Source: Psychrobacter sp. Cmf 22.2 (GTDB lineage Bacteria > Pseudomonadota > Gammaproteobacteria > Pseudomonadales > Moraxellaceae). From it: 64,000 bases of DNA. Below are positions 19,705 through 28,689 of the stretch, one piece after another; within the stretch, counting starts at the first letter, position 1, and each line of letters begins with the position of its first letter. The notes under the pieces are model-generated. The model was not told the DNA's origin, searched no databases, and was given only the letters and a program-made list of their open reading frames with translations. The translations under genes were made by a program, and so were the position numbers. The stretch lies in contig NZ_MRYA01000003.1 in the NCBI RefSeq assembly GCF_001921745.1, positions 186,001 to 250,000 of the forward strand, in the 5' to 3' direction.

Positions 19705-20994
19705 TTACTTACTCGTTGGTGCTTGGCTCTTAAGCCAATCCATAAACTGCTTACTATGCTGTTCGCGCTGATTGTCTGCATACTCATAAAAACGTGTGCC
19801 CACTAGATTGTCAGGCAAATAAGTCTGCGGATAATAATGATTGGAGTAGTTATGTGGATAAACATAGCCTTTACCATACCCCTGCTCTTGCATAAGTTTG
19901 GTCACCCCATTACGCAAATGCAGCGGTACAGGTGAGGCGTCTTTTTCTACCAGCGACATTGCCGCATTGATCGCATTATAGGTGCTATTACTTTTGGCAC
20001 TGGTCGCAAGATAGACCACGACTTGCCCTAGAATAATGCGCGCTTCTGGCATACCAATCGACTGCACACTACGCAGCGCAGCATCAGCAAGCAGTAAAGC
20101 ATTAGGATTGGCATTCCCGATATCTTCACTGGCCAAAATAACCAAGCGCCGAGCTATAAAGTCAGCAGGCTCACCGCCAACAAGCATTCGTGCCATCCAG
20201 TATAAAGCGGCATCAGGATCAGAGCCACGTACAGATTTTATCATCGCTGAGACGATATCATAATGCTGCTCGCCATCTTTGTCATAGCGTACTAGCGCAG
20301 TTTGCGCTACTCGGCCGACCAGCTTATCATCGATAATAATAGGCGACTGCTTTGGGTCGGCGGTTTGTACCGCCAGCTCCAATAGGTTTAATGCTTTGCG
20401 TGCGTCGCCATGCGCTAACTGGCTAATAAAATCCTGCGCTTGCAAATCAATAGATAGCGTTTTTAATACCGTATCTTCTGTGATAGCGCGCGTTAGTACG
20501 GCCGCGATTTGCTCTGTATCGAGTGGTTCTAATCGATATACTTGGCAGCGTGAGAGCAGGGCATTATTGACACTAAATGATGGGTTTTCTGTCGTTGCGC
20601 CAATCAAAGTAATATCACCAGACTCGACAGCACCTAACAACGCGTCTTGCTGAGCTTTATTAAAGCGATGAATCTCATCAATAAATACTACTGGAGATTC
20701 AAAAGCTAATGAATCTTTACTATCTAATACTTCACGTAATTGCTTCACGCCAGTATTGAGTGCTGAGAGTGCATGAAAGGGACGCCCAACTGCATCAGCT
20801 AGGAGCATGGCAATCGTCGTCTTACCAATACCTGCTTCCCCATGTAATATTATCGAAGGCAGATGGTTTTGCTCGACCAAGCGCCGTAGCGGTGCACCTT
20901 CTGCCAATAAGTGTGCTTGACCAATGATCGCATCAAGAGCGGCAGGGCGCATGCGCTGGGCAAGGGGCGCATCAGCATGAAAATTAAGGGCCAT
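19705..20994 (-). CDS. rarA: replication-associated recombination protein A (AAA+ ATPase)
   Basis: A 429-residue RarA/MgsA, related to clamp-loader ATPases and active at stalled replication forks. It has Walker A HGEAGIGKTTIAMLLA, Walker B FIDEIHRFNKAQQDALLG, sensor-1 LIGATTENPSF and the C-terminal tetramerisation region with RRLVILASEDIGNANP and GVTKLMQEQGYGKGY. Length is normal. It is followed on the same strand by ribB after about 90 bases. A 14-bp palindrome lies 20 bases upstream of its start. Confidence 0.95.
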   Translation of the reverse strand: MALNFHADAPLAQRMRPAALDAIIGQAHLLAEGAPLRRLVEQNHLPSIILHGEAGIGKTTIAMLLADAVGRPFHALSALNTGVKQLREVLDSKDSLAFESPVVFIDEIHRFNKAQQDALLGAVESGDITLIGATTENPSFSVNNALLSRCQVYRLEPLDTEQIAAVLTRAITEDTVLKTLSIDLQAQDFISQLAHGDARKALNLLELAVQTADPKQSPIIIDDKLVGRVAQTALVRYDKDGEQHYDIVSAMIKSVRGSDPDAALYWMARMLVGGEPADFIARRLVILASEDIGNANPNALLLADAALRSVQSIGMPEARIILGQVVVYLATSAKSNSTYNAINAAMSLVEKDASPVPLHLRNGVTKLMQEQGYGKGYVYPHNYSNHYYPQTYLPDNLVGTRFYEYADNQREQHSKQFMDWLKSQAPTSK

Positions 20995-21013
20995 AAGACT
21001 CTCTATATTTTTG

Positions 21014-21027
21014 TAGGCAGCTGCCTA
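21014..21027. repeat. 14-bp perfect palindrome upstream of rarA
   Basis: TAGGCAGCTGCCTA reads identically on both strands and lies 20 bases upstream of the rarA start codon. It could be an operator or a small leader hairpin; no binding protein can be named. Confidence 0.5.
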
Positions 21028-21313
21028 TAAATTCGCTACAGTGACAAGTATTTGTATTTGCCATCTCATGTTTACTGTCTGTGTAATACTCGTTTTACAT
21101 CATACAAGTAGCAGCCAAGCTATAATACTGTCATTATTTAAAATCAGCTAAATAACAGTTTGCGACAGGTTTTTGATAGTTTTTGTGTCAAAAAATCATA
21201 TAGATTATGTTCTGTATGCTTTTATTTTGTGGTCATAGGCTTTATGTATGGCCTATACATGTATCTATCGGTTAATTAGCCAAAGATGCTATATTTTAAT
21301 GATGGAGATAATC

Positions 21314-21838
21314 ATGACCTACTCCATAAAGCAGTTATTGAGTCACAGGCTACGTTTATCAAGTCGTTTTGCCAAGCGATCACGCAAGCTTAGCAAGGCA
21401 GAAACTAAGCTTGCGCGTTCAGTCTTTGGCGATAGTATCGAGCTTGATGCAGTCCAATTGAAAACGGCATGGTGGGTACTCAAAAATTATGCAGTCAGTC
21501 CTAACGGAAATATATACTTTCACCCTGAAGACTGGGTGGCTGATTTTAGCAATGCTAGCCTCAGCAAGCAAAGCTGGCTTATTCATGAGCTCACTCACGT
21601 TTGGCAGTTGCAGCAAGGTCTAAAAGTAGTGCGCGGCGCTATTATAAATCGTCGTTATGAGTATGACTTAAAGCTTGGCAAGCCCTTTTTTAAGTATGGT
21701 ATCGAACAACAAGCACGTATGGTTCAGGACTATTTTATCCGCCATCAGCTGGGCAAGGACTGTCAAGATTTACAAGCTTGTATTCCTTTTTTGACGCCAG
21801 AGCCAGATATTAAGAATGATAAGCCGTTCACAGTTTAA
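21314..21838 (+). CDS. small zincin-like protein with HELTH motif
   Basis: About 174 residues from the ATG at 21314, which has a GGAG ribosome-binding site; the frame is open further up to an ATG at 21248 without one. The central motif IHELTHVWQLQQG matches the zinc-metallopeptidase pattern HExxH, preceded by the hydrophobic run typical of zincins. The N terminus is strongly basic (HRLRLSSRFAKRSRKLSK). It resembles proteins annotated as Vgr-related; no type VI secretion gene is nearby. No signal peptide is evident. Protease activity is inferred only from the motif, and substrate is unknown. Confidence 0.72.
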   Translation: MTYSIKQLLSHRLRLSSRFAKRSRKLSKAETKLARSVFGDSIELDAVQLKTAWWVLKNYAVSPNGNIYFHPEDWVADFSNASLSKQSWLIHELTHVWQLQQGLKVVRGAIINRRYEYDLKLGKPFFKYGIEQQARMVQDYFIRHQLGKDCQDLQACIPFLTPEPDIKNDKPFTV

Positions 21839-21962
21839 TCCACAACTCAGATTTTATAATGGTTACTATAAAATATAATTGTCTTGGCAATGACTATTAG
21901 CAACATAGAAATAAACAATAAATTGTATCTGCTATATTTGTTTTTAACAAAGGAGCTGTACC

Positions 21963-22913
21963 TTGATATTTAATTCTTGGAATTCAAAGCCTGACGCGGT
22001 TGATAGAATTGGTCAAAAAAGTACCAGAAATAAGAGTGCGAGGATATATTCATTGCAACCAACCAGTGTGGTAGCAGCGATGCTGGCAGGTGCGCTATTA
22101 CTGACTGGCTGTCAGCAGCAATCAGACCCTACGATAGCAGATGACGATGGTCAAACAAACGCTCAAACTGAGGCCGAAAACACCAGGCCTGCGCCGTTAA
22201 GTGCTTCGGCTAAGGCACGTATAGCGCAGTTTCAGCCACTATACGTCGCCCAAATGCAAGGTTTGCAGCGACGTTTGCAAGCAGAGTATGAGGCACTGCA
22301 AGCAGCTGATGCTTCTGATAGTGCCACCCCAACATTACTCGATGGCGCGTCTGAACCAGTAGAAAACATAACGGGCCAAAACGACACCAACGCTAGTGCC
22401 AACACTAATGCTGGTACTGCCTCTAACACGGCGGTTGAGGGTGCTAGCAATGATGCTGAAACTGAAATAAACGTCAGTACGGAAGTAGGAGAGCGTGATC
22501 TAGAAGTATTAAAGCGTATCAGTCTTGAGCCGCGCAAACCCGAAGTACTGACAGAAGAACAAATCATCGACCGTTATCAGCAAGCCATGCAAGCACTCTA
22601 TCAACCAGCAGCTACTGTACTTAGTGCGCAAAACGCGGATACCTTGCTCAATATCGTCACTTTAGTGCCGCAGTTATTTGAACATGCAGAGATTGCTGAG
22701 CGAGTAAACGTAAAGAGTCCTGCCCTCGCGCGCTTGATTATCCAGCATCAAGTATGGCGGCAGATAGAAGCGCAACAAGCTCAAGATATGCAACAAATGA
22801 AACTCGCGCAGCAGCAAGAGTTTGAAAGTTTGATGACAAAATTTAATGAGACTATCAAAGACTACGATAAGCAAATTGCTAAATATGAGCAAACCTTGCA
22901 AGAGTTTCAGTAA
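21963..22913 (+). CDS. predicted lipoprotein
   Basis: A 316-residue protein that starts with TTG, supported by an AAGGAG ribosome-binding site seven bases upstream. A hydrophobic stretch ends in the lipobox LLTGC with Cys50, preceded by an unusually long basic N-terminal region. The mature part has a Thr/Asn/Ala-rich low-complexity linker (about residues 115-165) and a C-terminal helical half with a Gln/Glu-rich coiled coil (QIEAQQAQDMQQMKLAQQQE). It is probably anchored in an envelope membrane facing the periplasm. I do not recognise a named family. A strong terminator follows. Confidence 0.7.
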   Translation: MIFNSWNSKPDAVDRIGQKSTRNKSARIYSLQPTSVVAAMLAGALLLTGCQQQSDPTIADDDGQTNAQTEAENTRPAPLSASAKARIAQFQPLYVAQMQGLQRRLQAEYEALQAADASDSATPTLLDGASEPVENITGQNDTNASANTNAGTASNTAVEGASNDAETEINVSTEVGERDLEVLKRISLEPRKPEVLTEEQIIDRYQQAMQALYQPAATVLSAQNADTLLNIVTLVPQLFEHAEIAERVNVKSPALARLIIQHQVWRQIEAQQAQDMQQMKLAQQQEFESLMTKFNETIKDYDKQIAKYEQTLQEFQ

Positions 22914-22940
22914 TTATCCTTATCATTCTTCATCATTTAA

Positions 22941-22986
22941 ATAACCATAAAAAATCCCGCACAATGGCGGGATTTTTTATGGTTAT
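22941..22986. terminator. bidirectional terminator with a perfect 20-bp stem
   Basis: ATAACCATAAAAAATCCCGC pairs with its exact reverse complement across a six-base loop (ACAATG). The G+C core CCCGC/GCGGG is flanked by A- and T-runs, giving termination for both the lipoprotein gene (+) and gltA (-). The arms are longer than a terminator needs. Confidence 0.92.
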
Positions 22987-23001
22987 AATAGCTATTAGGT
23001 G

Positions 23002-24297
23002 TTACTTACGATCTTCAACTTTAACAAAATCGCGCTTAGTTTCACCAGTATATAACTGACGTGGGCGACCGATTTTGAACGGTGCGCTATGCATCTCTAA
23101 CCAATGGCTGATCCAGCCAGAAGTACGAGCCAATGAGAAAATCACGGTAAACATTGACGTTGGAATACCAATGGCTTTTAGGATAATGCCAGAGTAAAAG
23201 TCAACGTTTGGATACAAGTTACGCTCAATGAAGAACGGATCTTCTAGAGCGATTTTCTCTAGTTCCATTGCAAGCTCAAGTTTAGGATCGTTGATACCTA
23301 ATGCGCCCAATACTTCATCACAAGTCTCTTTCATTACTTGTGCGCGTGGATCAAAGTTTTTGTAGACACGGTGGCCAAAGCCCATCAACTTCACTTCACG
23401 GCTTTTCACTTTTTCCATGAACTCAGGCACATTCTCAACAGTACCGATTTCGTCTAACATCTCAAGTACCGCTTCGTTGGCGCCGCCATGTGATGGACCC
23501 CATAACGCAGCAATACCAGCAGCGATACAAGCATATGGATTTGCACCAGTAGAACCTGCTAGGCGTACCGTAGAAGTTGAAGCGTTTTGCTCATGATCAG
23601 CATGTAGAGTAAAGATTTTGTCCATTGCTTTAGCAATAACAGGGTTTACTTTGTAATCAACATCAGCAGGCGTAGCAAACATCATGTAAATGAAGTTTTC
23701 AGCATAATTAAAGTCATTACGCGGATACATGAATGGTTCGCCCTGCGAGTACTTATAACTCATCGCTGCAAGCGCTGGCATTTTGGCGATCAGACGAATA
23801 GCAGTGATCTCACGATGCTCTTCGTTGCTGACATCCAAGCTTTCATGATAAAACGCTGATAGCGCACCCACGACCCCAACCATAATGGCCATTGGGTGTG
23901 CATCACGGCGAAAGCCTTCAAAGAATTTACGCAGTTGATCATGAACACCTGAATGCTTGCGGATTTTTTCAAAAAAATCTGCTTTTTGTTCTTTGTTAGG
24001 TAGCTCGCCATGAATAAGAGCATAAGCAACTTCTAAATACTCAGCGTTGTTTGCCAACTCATCGATAGGATAGCCGCGATGTAGTAACTCACCTTTGCCG
24101 CCGTCAATGAAAGTGATCTTTGATTCGACAGGAGCTGTGACCTTAAACCCTGGATCATAAGACCAGTAACCGGCTTCTTGCAAGGCAGCAACATCGATAA
24201 CTGGGCGGCCTAGTGTCCCGTTAATAATAGGAAGTTGGTATTCCTTACCATCTACTGTTAATGTGGCTTCATTGTTTGACTTAATGTTGTCAGCCAT
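23002..24297 (-). CDS. gltA: citrate synthase (type II, hexameric)
   Basis: A 431-residue citrate synthase that condenses oxaloacetate and acetyl-CoA, the entry of the TCA cycle. Catalytic segments are visible: [15 protein letters not shown] (first catalytic His), [29 protein letters not shown] (second catalytic His) and the late catalytic Asp segment. The N-terminal beta domain marks the NADH-regulated gram-negative hexameric type. It is divergent from sdhCDAB across a 1.2-kb spacer. A 9-bp stem hairpin lies in its leader. Confidence 0.97.
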   Translation of the reverse strand: MADNIKSNNEATLTVDGKEYQLPIINGTLGRPVIDVAALQEAGYWSYDPGFKVTAPVESKITFIDGGKGELLHRGYPIDELANNAEYLEVAYALIHGELPNKEQKADFFEKIRKHSGVHDQLRKFFEGFRRDAHPMAIMVGVVGALSAFYHESLDVSNEEHREITAIRLIAKMPALAAMSYKYSQGEPFMYPRNDFNYAENFIYMMFATPADVDYKVNPVIAKAMDKIFTLHADHEQNASTSTVRLAGSTGANPYACIAAGIAALWGPSHGGANEAVLEMLDEIGTVENVPEFMEKVKSREVKLMGFGHRVYKNFDPRAQVMKETCDEVLGALGINDPKLELAMELEKIALEDPFFIERNLYPNVDFYSGIILKAIGIPTSMFTVIFSLARTSGWISHWLEMHSAPFKIGRPRQLYTGETKRDFVKVEDRK

Positions 24298-24338
24298 AAT
24301 TTCCTCTCCATTGGTTTTAGCTTGTTAGAATAAAATAC

Positions 24339-24364
24339 TAACGACACCTATCTTCGTGTCGTTA
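24339..24364 (-). promoter_or_regulatory. gltA leader hairpin
   Basis: TAACGACAC and GTGTCGTTA form a perfect 9-bp stem with an eight-base loop, 42-67 bases upstream of the gltA start codon. It lacks a following T-run on the minus strand, so an operator or an mRNA-stabilising 5' structure is more likely than a terminator. Confidence 0.5.
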
Positions 24365-24951
24365 TATGAACAAATATGGATTTAACTAATTTAAGATTGA
24401 GGCTATGTTACCAGTAATTTAATACAATTAGAAAAGAGTTTTAGCAGCTATACCGCTGATTCACGTGGTTTCAGGGTATTTCTATTAGGTAATTTTTGTA
24501 TCAAAATATGTCTGTTGGCTTATTTAGTGCAAATTTGACGTTTTTATGAAAGAAGTAGGAAGACTATTAATCTGATAGAATTTGACTCTTTTTATCTGTT
24601 TTACTGTTCTAGGTTTTATGTTGATGCTGTCAAAAACGTATAGCATATGACCAGTAGCACAATTTGGTCTCAATTATTAATATCTATAAAAAGGTAAGCT
24701 TGCGACAATTTTATTACAATTAATGGGTTTTGTGTTAAAACCGCCACGATCTTCACTATTTAAGGGATAAATTTGTAATTGTCGGCTAGCCATTTTATAA
24801 TGGCGTGATTTGACTGATGCTAATCGCATATTAACCAATGTTGATTATCATGCGTGCGTTTATTAAGTACCAAATCGAACAATACTTTGCTAAATTGAAT
24901 ACGTAAATCTGTAATCATAACAATAGTTTATAGTCTTAGTGCTGTCGTTGT

Positions 24952-24990
24952 TTGTTCTATTTTTATTTTGTTCTATTTTTATATTGTTCT
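24952..24990. repeat. 16-bp tandem repeat, TTGTTCT phased
   Basis: TTGTTCTATTTTTAT occurs at 24952 and 24968, and TTGTTCT again at 24984, giving 2.4 copies at an exact 16-base period in the gltA-sdhC spacer. Confidence 0.8.
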
Positions 24991-25484
24991 TAAGACGGTT
25001 TGTTGTGGAAAAGGCAGTCAAACGATCTTGTCTTGTTATACTAAGAAACCAATTAAAAATAGACCAGTTAACTGTACGTCTCAAAAGACGGCTAACTGTT
25101 ATGAAGTAAAATACTTAATACTAGTAGCTAAAACTTAAAGCTAGCAAACATAGTATTTTAGATATTTATCAAGATATCAATTTAGACAGACAAAACAAGC
25201 GTTTCAATTTAAGCATAGCCATAGATGAACTCACAAATTATTATCATTATATAAGCATGATATATGAGTACTATGATTACTGATAACGAGCGAGCGCTGT
25301 CTCAGTAGTATAAACAGTGAATCGTAAATGTTTTATATGTTAAGTGCATGTTAATACTTAGCGTAAACTAGCACAGTCAGCTAGCTCTTCCTTACTTTAT
25401 TCGTCTCATGTGTTGCTGAACGTTTAGTAGGATCGATTCTTACTTAGCGTTGCTAGTAGATACAGGAGTATAACCGCAAAAAGG

Positions 25485-25871
25485 ATGCCCGCTGTGAAAA
25501 GCAACCGACCTATTGATCTGCCTTTGAGCCAAGTGATGGCCGTTAATCGCTCACCGATTGCGATAGCTTCAATTCTACATCGTATATCTGGCATTGTTCT
25601 ATTCTTATTAATCCCTGTCATGCTTTGGTTGTTACAGACCTCTCTTGCGTCACCTGAGAGCTTTGCAACCGTATTTGATAATGTTTTTGTTCGCTTTTTA
25701 GCATGGATATTCGTTGCATCGATTGCATATCACTTTGTAATGGGTATCAAGCATTTATTTGCTGATAACGGTAACAACGAAGAGCTGAAATCAGCACGTA
25801 TGGTGTCTGTTGTCAGTTTAGTGATTGCAGCGATTCTAATTGTCGCGTCATTTGTATGGGTGATGTTCTAA
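25485..25871 (+). CDS. sdhC: succinate dehydrogenase cytochrome b556 subunit
   Basis: A 128-residue, three-helix membrane anchor of succinate dehydrogenase. SPIAIASILHRISGIVLFLL is the signature (Ser and Arg near the quinone site) and HFVMGIKHLFAD carries the heme-ligand His region. With SdhD it holds heme b and the quinone site in the inner membrane. The ATG at 25485 touches the AAGGA ribosome-binding site, so the in-frame GTG at 25494 (eight bases after it) may be the real start. Overlaps sdhD by one base. Confidence 0.93.
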   Translation: MPAVKSNRPIDLPLSQVMAVNRSPIAIASILHRISGIVLFLLIPVMLWLLQTSLASPESFATVFDNVFVRFLAWIFVASIAYHFVMGIKHLFADNGNNEELKSARMVSVVSLVIAAILIVASFVWVMF

Positions 25872-26278
25872 TGATAAAAAATGATTCAGGAATCAAAAGT
25901 GCTACAGGACTAACAGGACTAGGCACACGTGATTGGGTAGTCCAGCGTATTAGTGCCGTCGTCCTAGCAGTCTATAGCGTCGTGTTACTTGGCTTCTTTT
26001 TGATGCATGGTAATGTGACTTTTATCGAATGGTCTGACTTTATGACCAGTTTGCCTATGCGTCTATTCAGTTTGGTTGCGGTACTTGCACTTGCTGGCCA
26101 CGCTTGGGTCGGTATGTGGACCATATTCACTGACTATATTACCTCTGGTAAGATGGGTGAAAGCGCGCCAAAACTACGTATGGTATTACAAACCTTAATG
26201 ATTATCGCCATTTTAGTTTATCTATTCTGGGGAGTTATGATCTTTTGGGGTAGTGGCTTCGGTGTTGTGGCTGTTTAA
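25871..26278 (+). CDS. sdhD: succinate dehydrogenase hydrophobic membrane anchor
   Basis: About 135 residues with three transmembrane helices (VLAVYSVVLLGFFLMHG, LFSLVAVLALAGHAWVGMW, TLMIIAILVYLFWGVMIFWG). GTRDWVVQRISAVVLAVYS and HAWVGMWTIFTDYI are SdhD signatures; the latter His is the expected heme b ligand. The ATG at 25871 shares its A with the sdhC stop codon (TAATG), an arrangement that implies translational coupling and decides the start over an earlier in-frame codon. Confidence 0.93.
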   Translation: MIKNDSGIKSATGLTGLGTRDWVVQRISAVVLAVYSVVLLGFFLMHGNVTFIEWSDFMTSLPMRLFSLVAVLALAGHAWVGMWTIFTDYITSGKMGESAPKLRMVLQTLMIIAILVYLFWGVMIFWGSGFGVVAV

Positions 26279-26659
26279 TTATTATAGACCTCTCATTTTT
26301 AGACGCTACGATGACAGACTGTATAGTTAACTTTAATTGCTTTTAACGCCTTTAAAAGCAGTCAGTCAGTGGCCATATTAGATTCATCATGTTGTATGGG
26401 GCGGATTTACAGTGTCAATTAGGCGTATTCATCATTATAGAGTACGCGACATCATGTAGTGAGCACCGTTACAAAGCTTATTGAGCGACAGATATCCTAA
26501 GCTGAGTATGATGAAGAATATGCAAATTTTAGTAAGTGGCTAAAGGTGGTCTACGAACATTACTAGATTAATGAGCATCGTCAAAAGACGCTTAAAAATC
26601 TGACGTGATATTTGATTGGACTTCCTTATATTTACTTCACAAGCATTAGGAAAACCGTA
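26279..26659. other. 381-base gap between sdhD and sdhA
   Basis: Unusually long for an sdh operon, where these genes normally almost touch. A+T-rich, no supported gene. A short CGTC/GACG hairpin lies at 26579-26590. AGGAAA just before 26660 is the sdhA ribosome-binding site. It may hold an internal promoter or a processing site; none is clear. Confidence 0.5.
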
Positions 26660-28510
26660 ATGGCAACAAGACAAGATAATACCATTAGTAACATCAAAAC
26701 CTTAAATTACGATGCAGTCATCGTCGGTGGTGGCGGTTCAGGTATGCGTGCTTCACTACATTTGGCTGAAGCGGGTATGAAGGTTGCAGTTTTGACCAAG
26801 GTATTCCCAACCCGTTCGCACACAGTTGCAGCGCAGGGCGGTATTGGGGCAAGCTTAGGTAACATGAGTAACGACAACTGGCACTTTCACTTTTATGACA
26901 CGGTAAAAGGCTCAGATTGGTTGGGTGATCAAGACGCTATCGAGTATATGTGCCGTGAAGCGCCAAAAGTCGTCTATGAGCTTGAGCATATGGGTATGCC
27001 ATTTGACCGTAACGAAGATGGCACGATTTATCAGCGTCCATTCGGTGGTCACACTTCAAACTATGGCGAAAAAGCTGTGCAACGTGCTTGCGCTGCTGCT
27101 GACCGTACAGGTCATGCGCTCTTACATACGCTATATCAAAAAAACCTACAGCAAGGTACTGAGTTCTTTATCGAGTGGATTGCGCTTGATTTGATCAAAG
27201 ACGAAGCTGGCAACATCAATGGTGTGGTAGCACTTGAGCAAGAAACAGGCGCGGTAGCTGTGTTCCAGTCACCGATTACAGTGTTAGCGACAGGCGGTGC
27301 TGGTCGTATTTTTGCGGCTTCTACCAACGCTTATATCAATACTGGTGACGGTATCGGTATGGCGGTTCGAGCTGGTATTCCATTACAAGATATGGAGTTT
27401 TGGCAGTTCCATCCAACCGGCGTTCACGGAGCAGGAGTACTGTTGACTGAAGGTTGTCGCGGTGAAGGTGCAATCTTACGTAACAAAGACGGTGAAGCTT
27501 TCATGGAGCGTTATGCCCCAACCGTTAAAGACTTAGCCCCACGTGATCTTGTATCGCGCTCTATGGACCAAGAGATCAAAGAAGGTCGTGGCTGCGGTCC
27601 TAATGCTGATCATATCGTTATGGATATGACGCATTTAGGGGTAGATACCATCATGAAGCGTTTACCATCGGTATTTGAGATTGGTAAAAACTTTGCAAAC
27701 GTCGATATTACTAAAGAGCCTATTCCAGTTATTCCGACCATTCATTATATGATGGGCGGTATTCCTACTACGATTCATGGTCAAGTAGTTGTACCAGACT
27801 TAGAAGCGGGTAAGGATGAAGACGGTCTTTATGCCAAAGGTGATGTCGTCAAAGGTCTGTATGCTATTGGTGAGTGTGCTTGCGTTAGTGTCCATGGTGC
27901 CAACCGTTTAGGTACCAACTCACTGCTTGATTTATTAGTATTTGGCCGTGCGGCAGGTAAGCATATCGTTGATGAATATCATCATGCTGATCATAACTAC
28001 AAGCCGCTCGACCCGCATGTATTAGACTTTACTGTACGTCGTTTGGATAAATTGCAACAGTCTACAGAAGGCTACAATGCACAAGACGTGGCAGATGAGA
28101 TTCGTGCAACCATGCAAAAGCATGCAAGTGTATTCCGTACGCAAGCATTGATGGACGAAGGCGTAGAGCAAATCTTGGCGCTTGGTGACAAGGTTGAAAA
28201 CATTCATCTAGCAGATAAGTCGCAAGTGTTTAACACAGCGCGTATCGAAGCATTTGAAGTTGCCAACCTTTATGAAGTTGCTAAGGCCACTATGATATCG
28301 GCTGCTAATCGTCATGAGAGCCGTGGCGCTCACAGTGTTGCTGATTATGATCGTCCAGAAGACGATGATTACGCACCAAACGGCCGTAATGATCATGATT
28401 GGATGAAGCATACTCTATGGTATTCTGAAGGCAACCGTATCATTTATAAGCCAGTTCGCAAGGTTCCATTAACTGTCGATTATGTCGAGCCAAAAGTTCG
28501 CGTTTATTAA
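26660..28510 (+). CDS. sdhA: succinate dehydrogenase flavoprotein subunit
   Basis: About 616 residues. The FAD-binding loop is VGGGGSGMRASLHLAEAG; the His for covalent FAD attachment is in TRSHTVAAQGGIGA; the active-site regions QFHPTGVHGAGVLLTEG and RDLVSRSMDQEI and the C-terminal HESRGAHSV are present. It oxidises succinate to fumarate and passes electrons to SdhB. The ATG at 26660 with AGGAAA upstream is preferred to a TTG 16 codons earlier. Confidence 0.97.
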   Translation: MATRQDNTISNIKTLNYDAVIVGGGGSGMRASLHLAEAGMKVAVLTKVFPTRSHTVAAQGGIGASLGNMSNDNWHFHFYDTVKGSDWLGDQDAIEYMCREAPKVVYELEHMGMPFDRNEDGTIYQRPFGGHTSNYGEKAVQRACAAADRTGHALLHTLYQKNLQQGTEFFIEWIALDLIKDEAGNINGVVALEQETGAVAVFQSPITVLATGGAGRIFAASTNAYINTGDGIGMAVRAGIPLQDMEFWQFHPTGVHGAGVLLTEGCRGEGAILRNKDGEAFMERYAPTVKDLAPRDLVSRSMDQEIKEGRGCGPNADHIVMDMTHLGVDTIMKRLPSVFEIGKNFANVDITKEPIPVIPTIHYMMGGIPTTIHGQVVVPDLEAGKDEDGLYAKGDVVKGLYAIGECACVSVHGANRLGTNSLLDLLVFGRAAGKHIVDEYHHADHNYKPLDPHVLDFTVRRLDKLQQSTEGYNAQDVADEIRATMQKHASVFRTQALMDEGVEQILALGDKVENIHLADKSQVFNTARIEAFEVANLYEVAKATMISAANRHESRGAHSVADYDRPEDDDYAPNGRNDHDWMKHTLWYSEGNRIIYKPVRKVPLTVDYVEPKVRVY

Positions 28511-28689
28511 TTTTATATGACATGCATTTTATGTACATATAGGATTACCGTTTTATCCCTTATTCATTTATTAAAAAGGTGACCGCTAGCTACAAGCTTA
28601 TGCCAGTGCTGTGAGGAAGATTGAACAACAGCGCTGGTATGACAAACATTTTGTATGCCCGCCATCACCTACGTGTGGAGTTTAGCATT

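Larger units (their letters stand above)
24298..25484. other. 1.2-kb spacer between divergent gltA and sdhC
   Basis: Strongly A+T-rich and full of stop codons. No coding region I would support: the only open frame of note (24890-25084, minus) has a low-complexity translation and no ribosome-binding site. It must hold promoters for both TCA units. Visible structures are the gltA leader hairpin, a 16-bp-period repeat at 24952-24990 and a small CGTCT/AGACG hairpin at 25076-25090. Confidence 0.55.

Noticed and set aside
19022-19771. Long open frame (249 codons) on the plus strand opposite ribB and the end of rarA
   Set aside because: It is antisense to a clear ribB coding region and its composition (Ser/Arg/Ala-rich) is that of a shadow frame; no domain is visible.
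22260-22567. Open frame on the minus strand opposite the lipoprotein gene
   Set aside because: The plus-strand frame has a strong ribosome-binding site, a lipobox and a coherent coiled-coil region; the minus frame has Ser/Val-rich shadow composition.
24890-25084. Open frame of 64 codons on the minus strand in the gltA-sdhC spacer
   Set aside because: The translation is low-complexity (Asn/Thr/Tyr-rich), there is no ribosome-binding site and the frame follows the A+T repeat. I treat it as chance.
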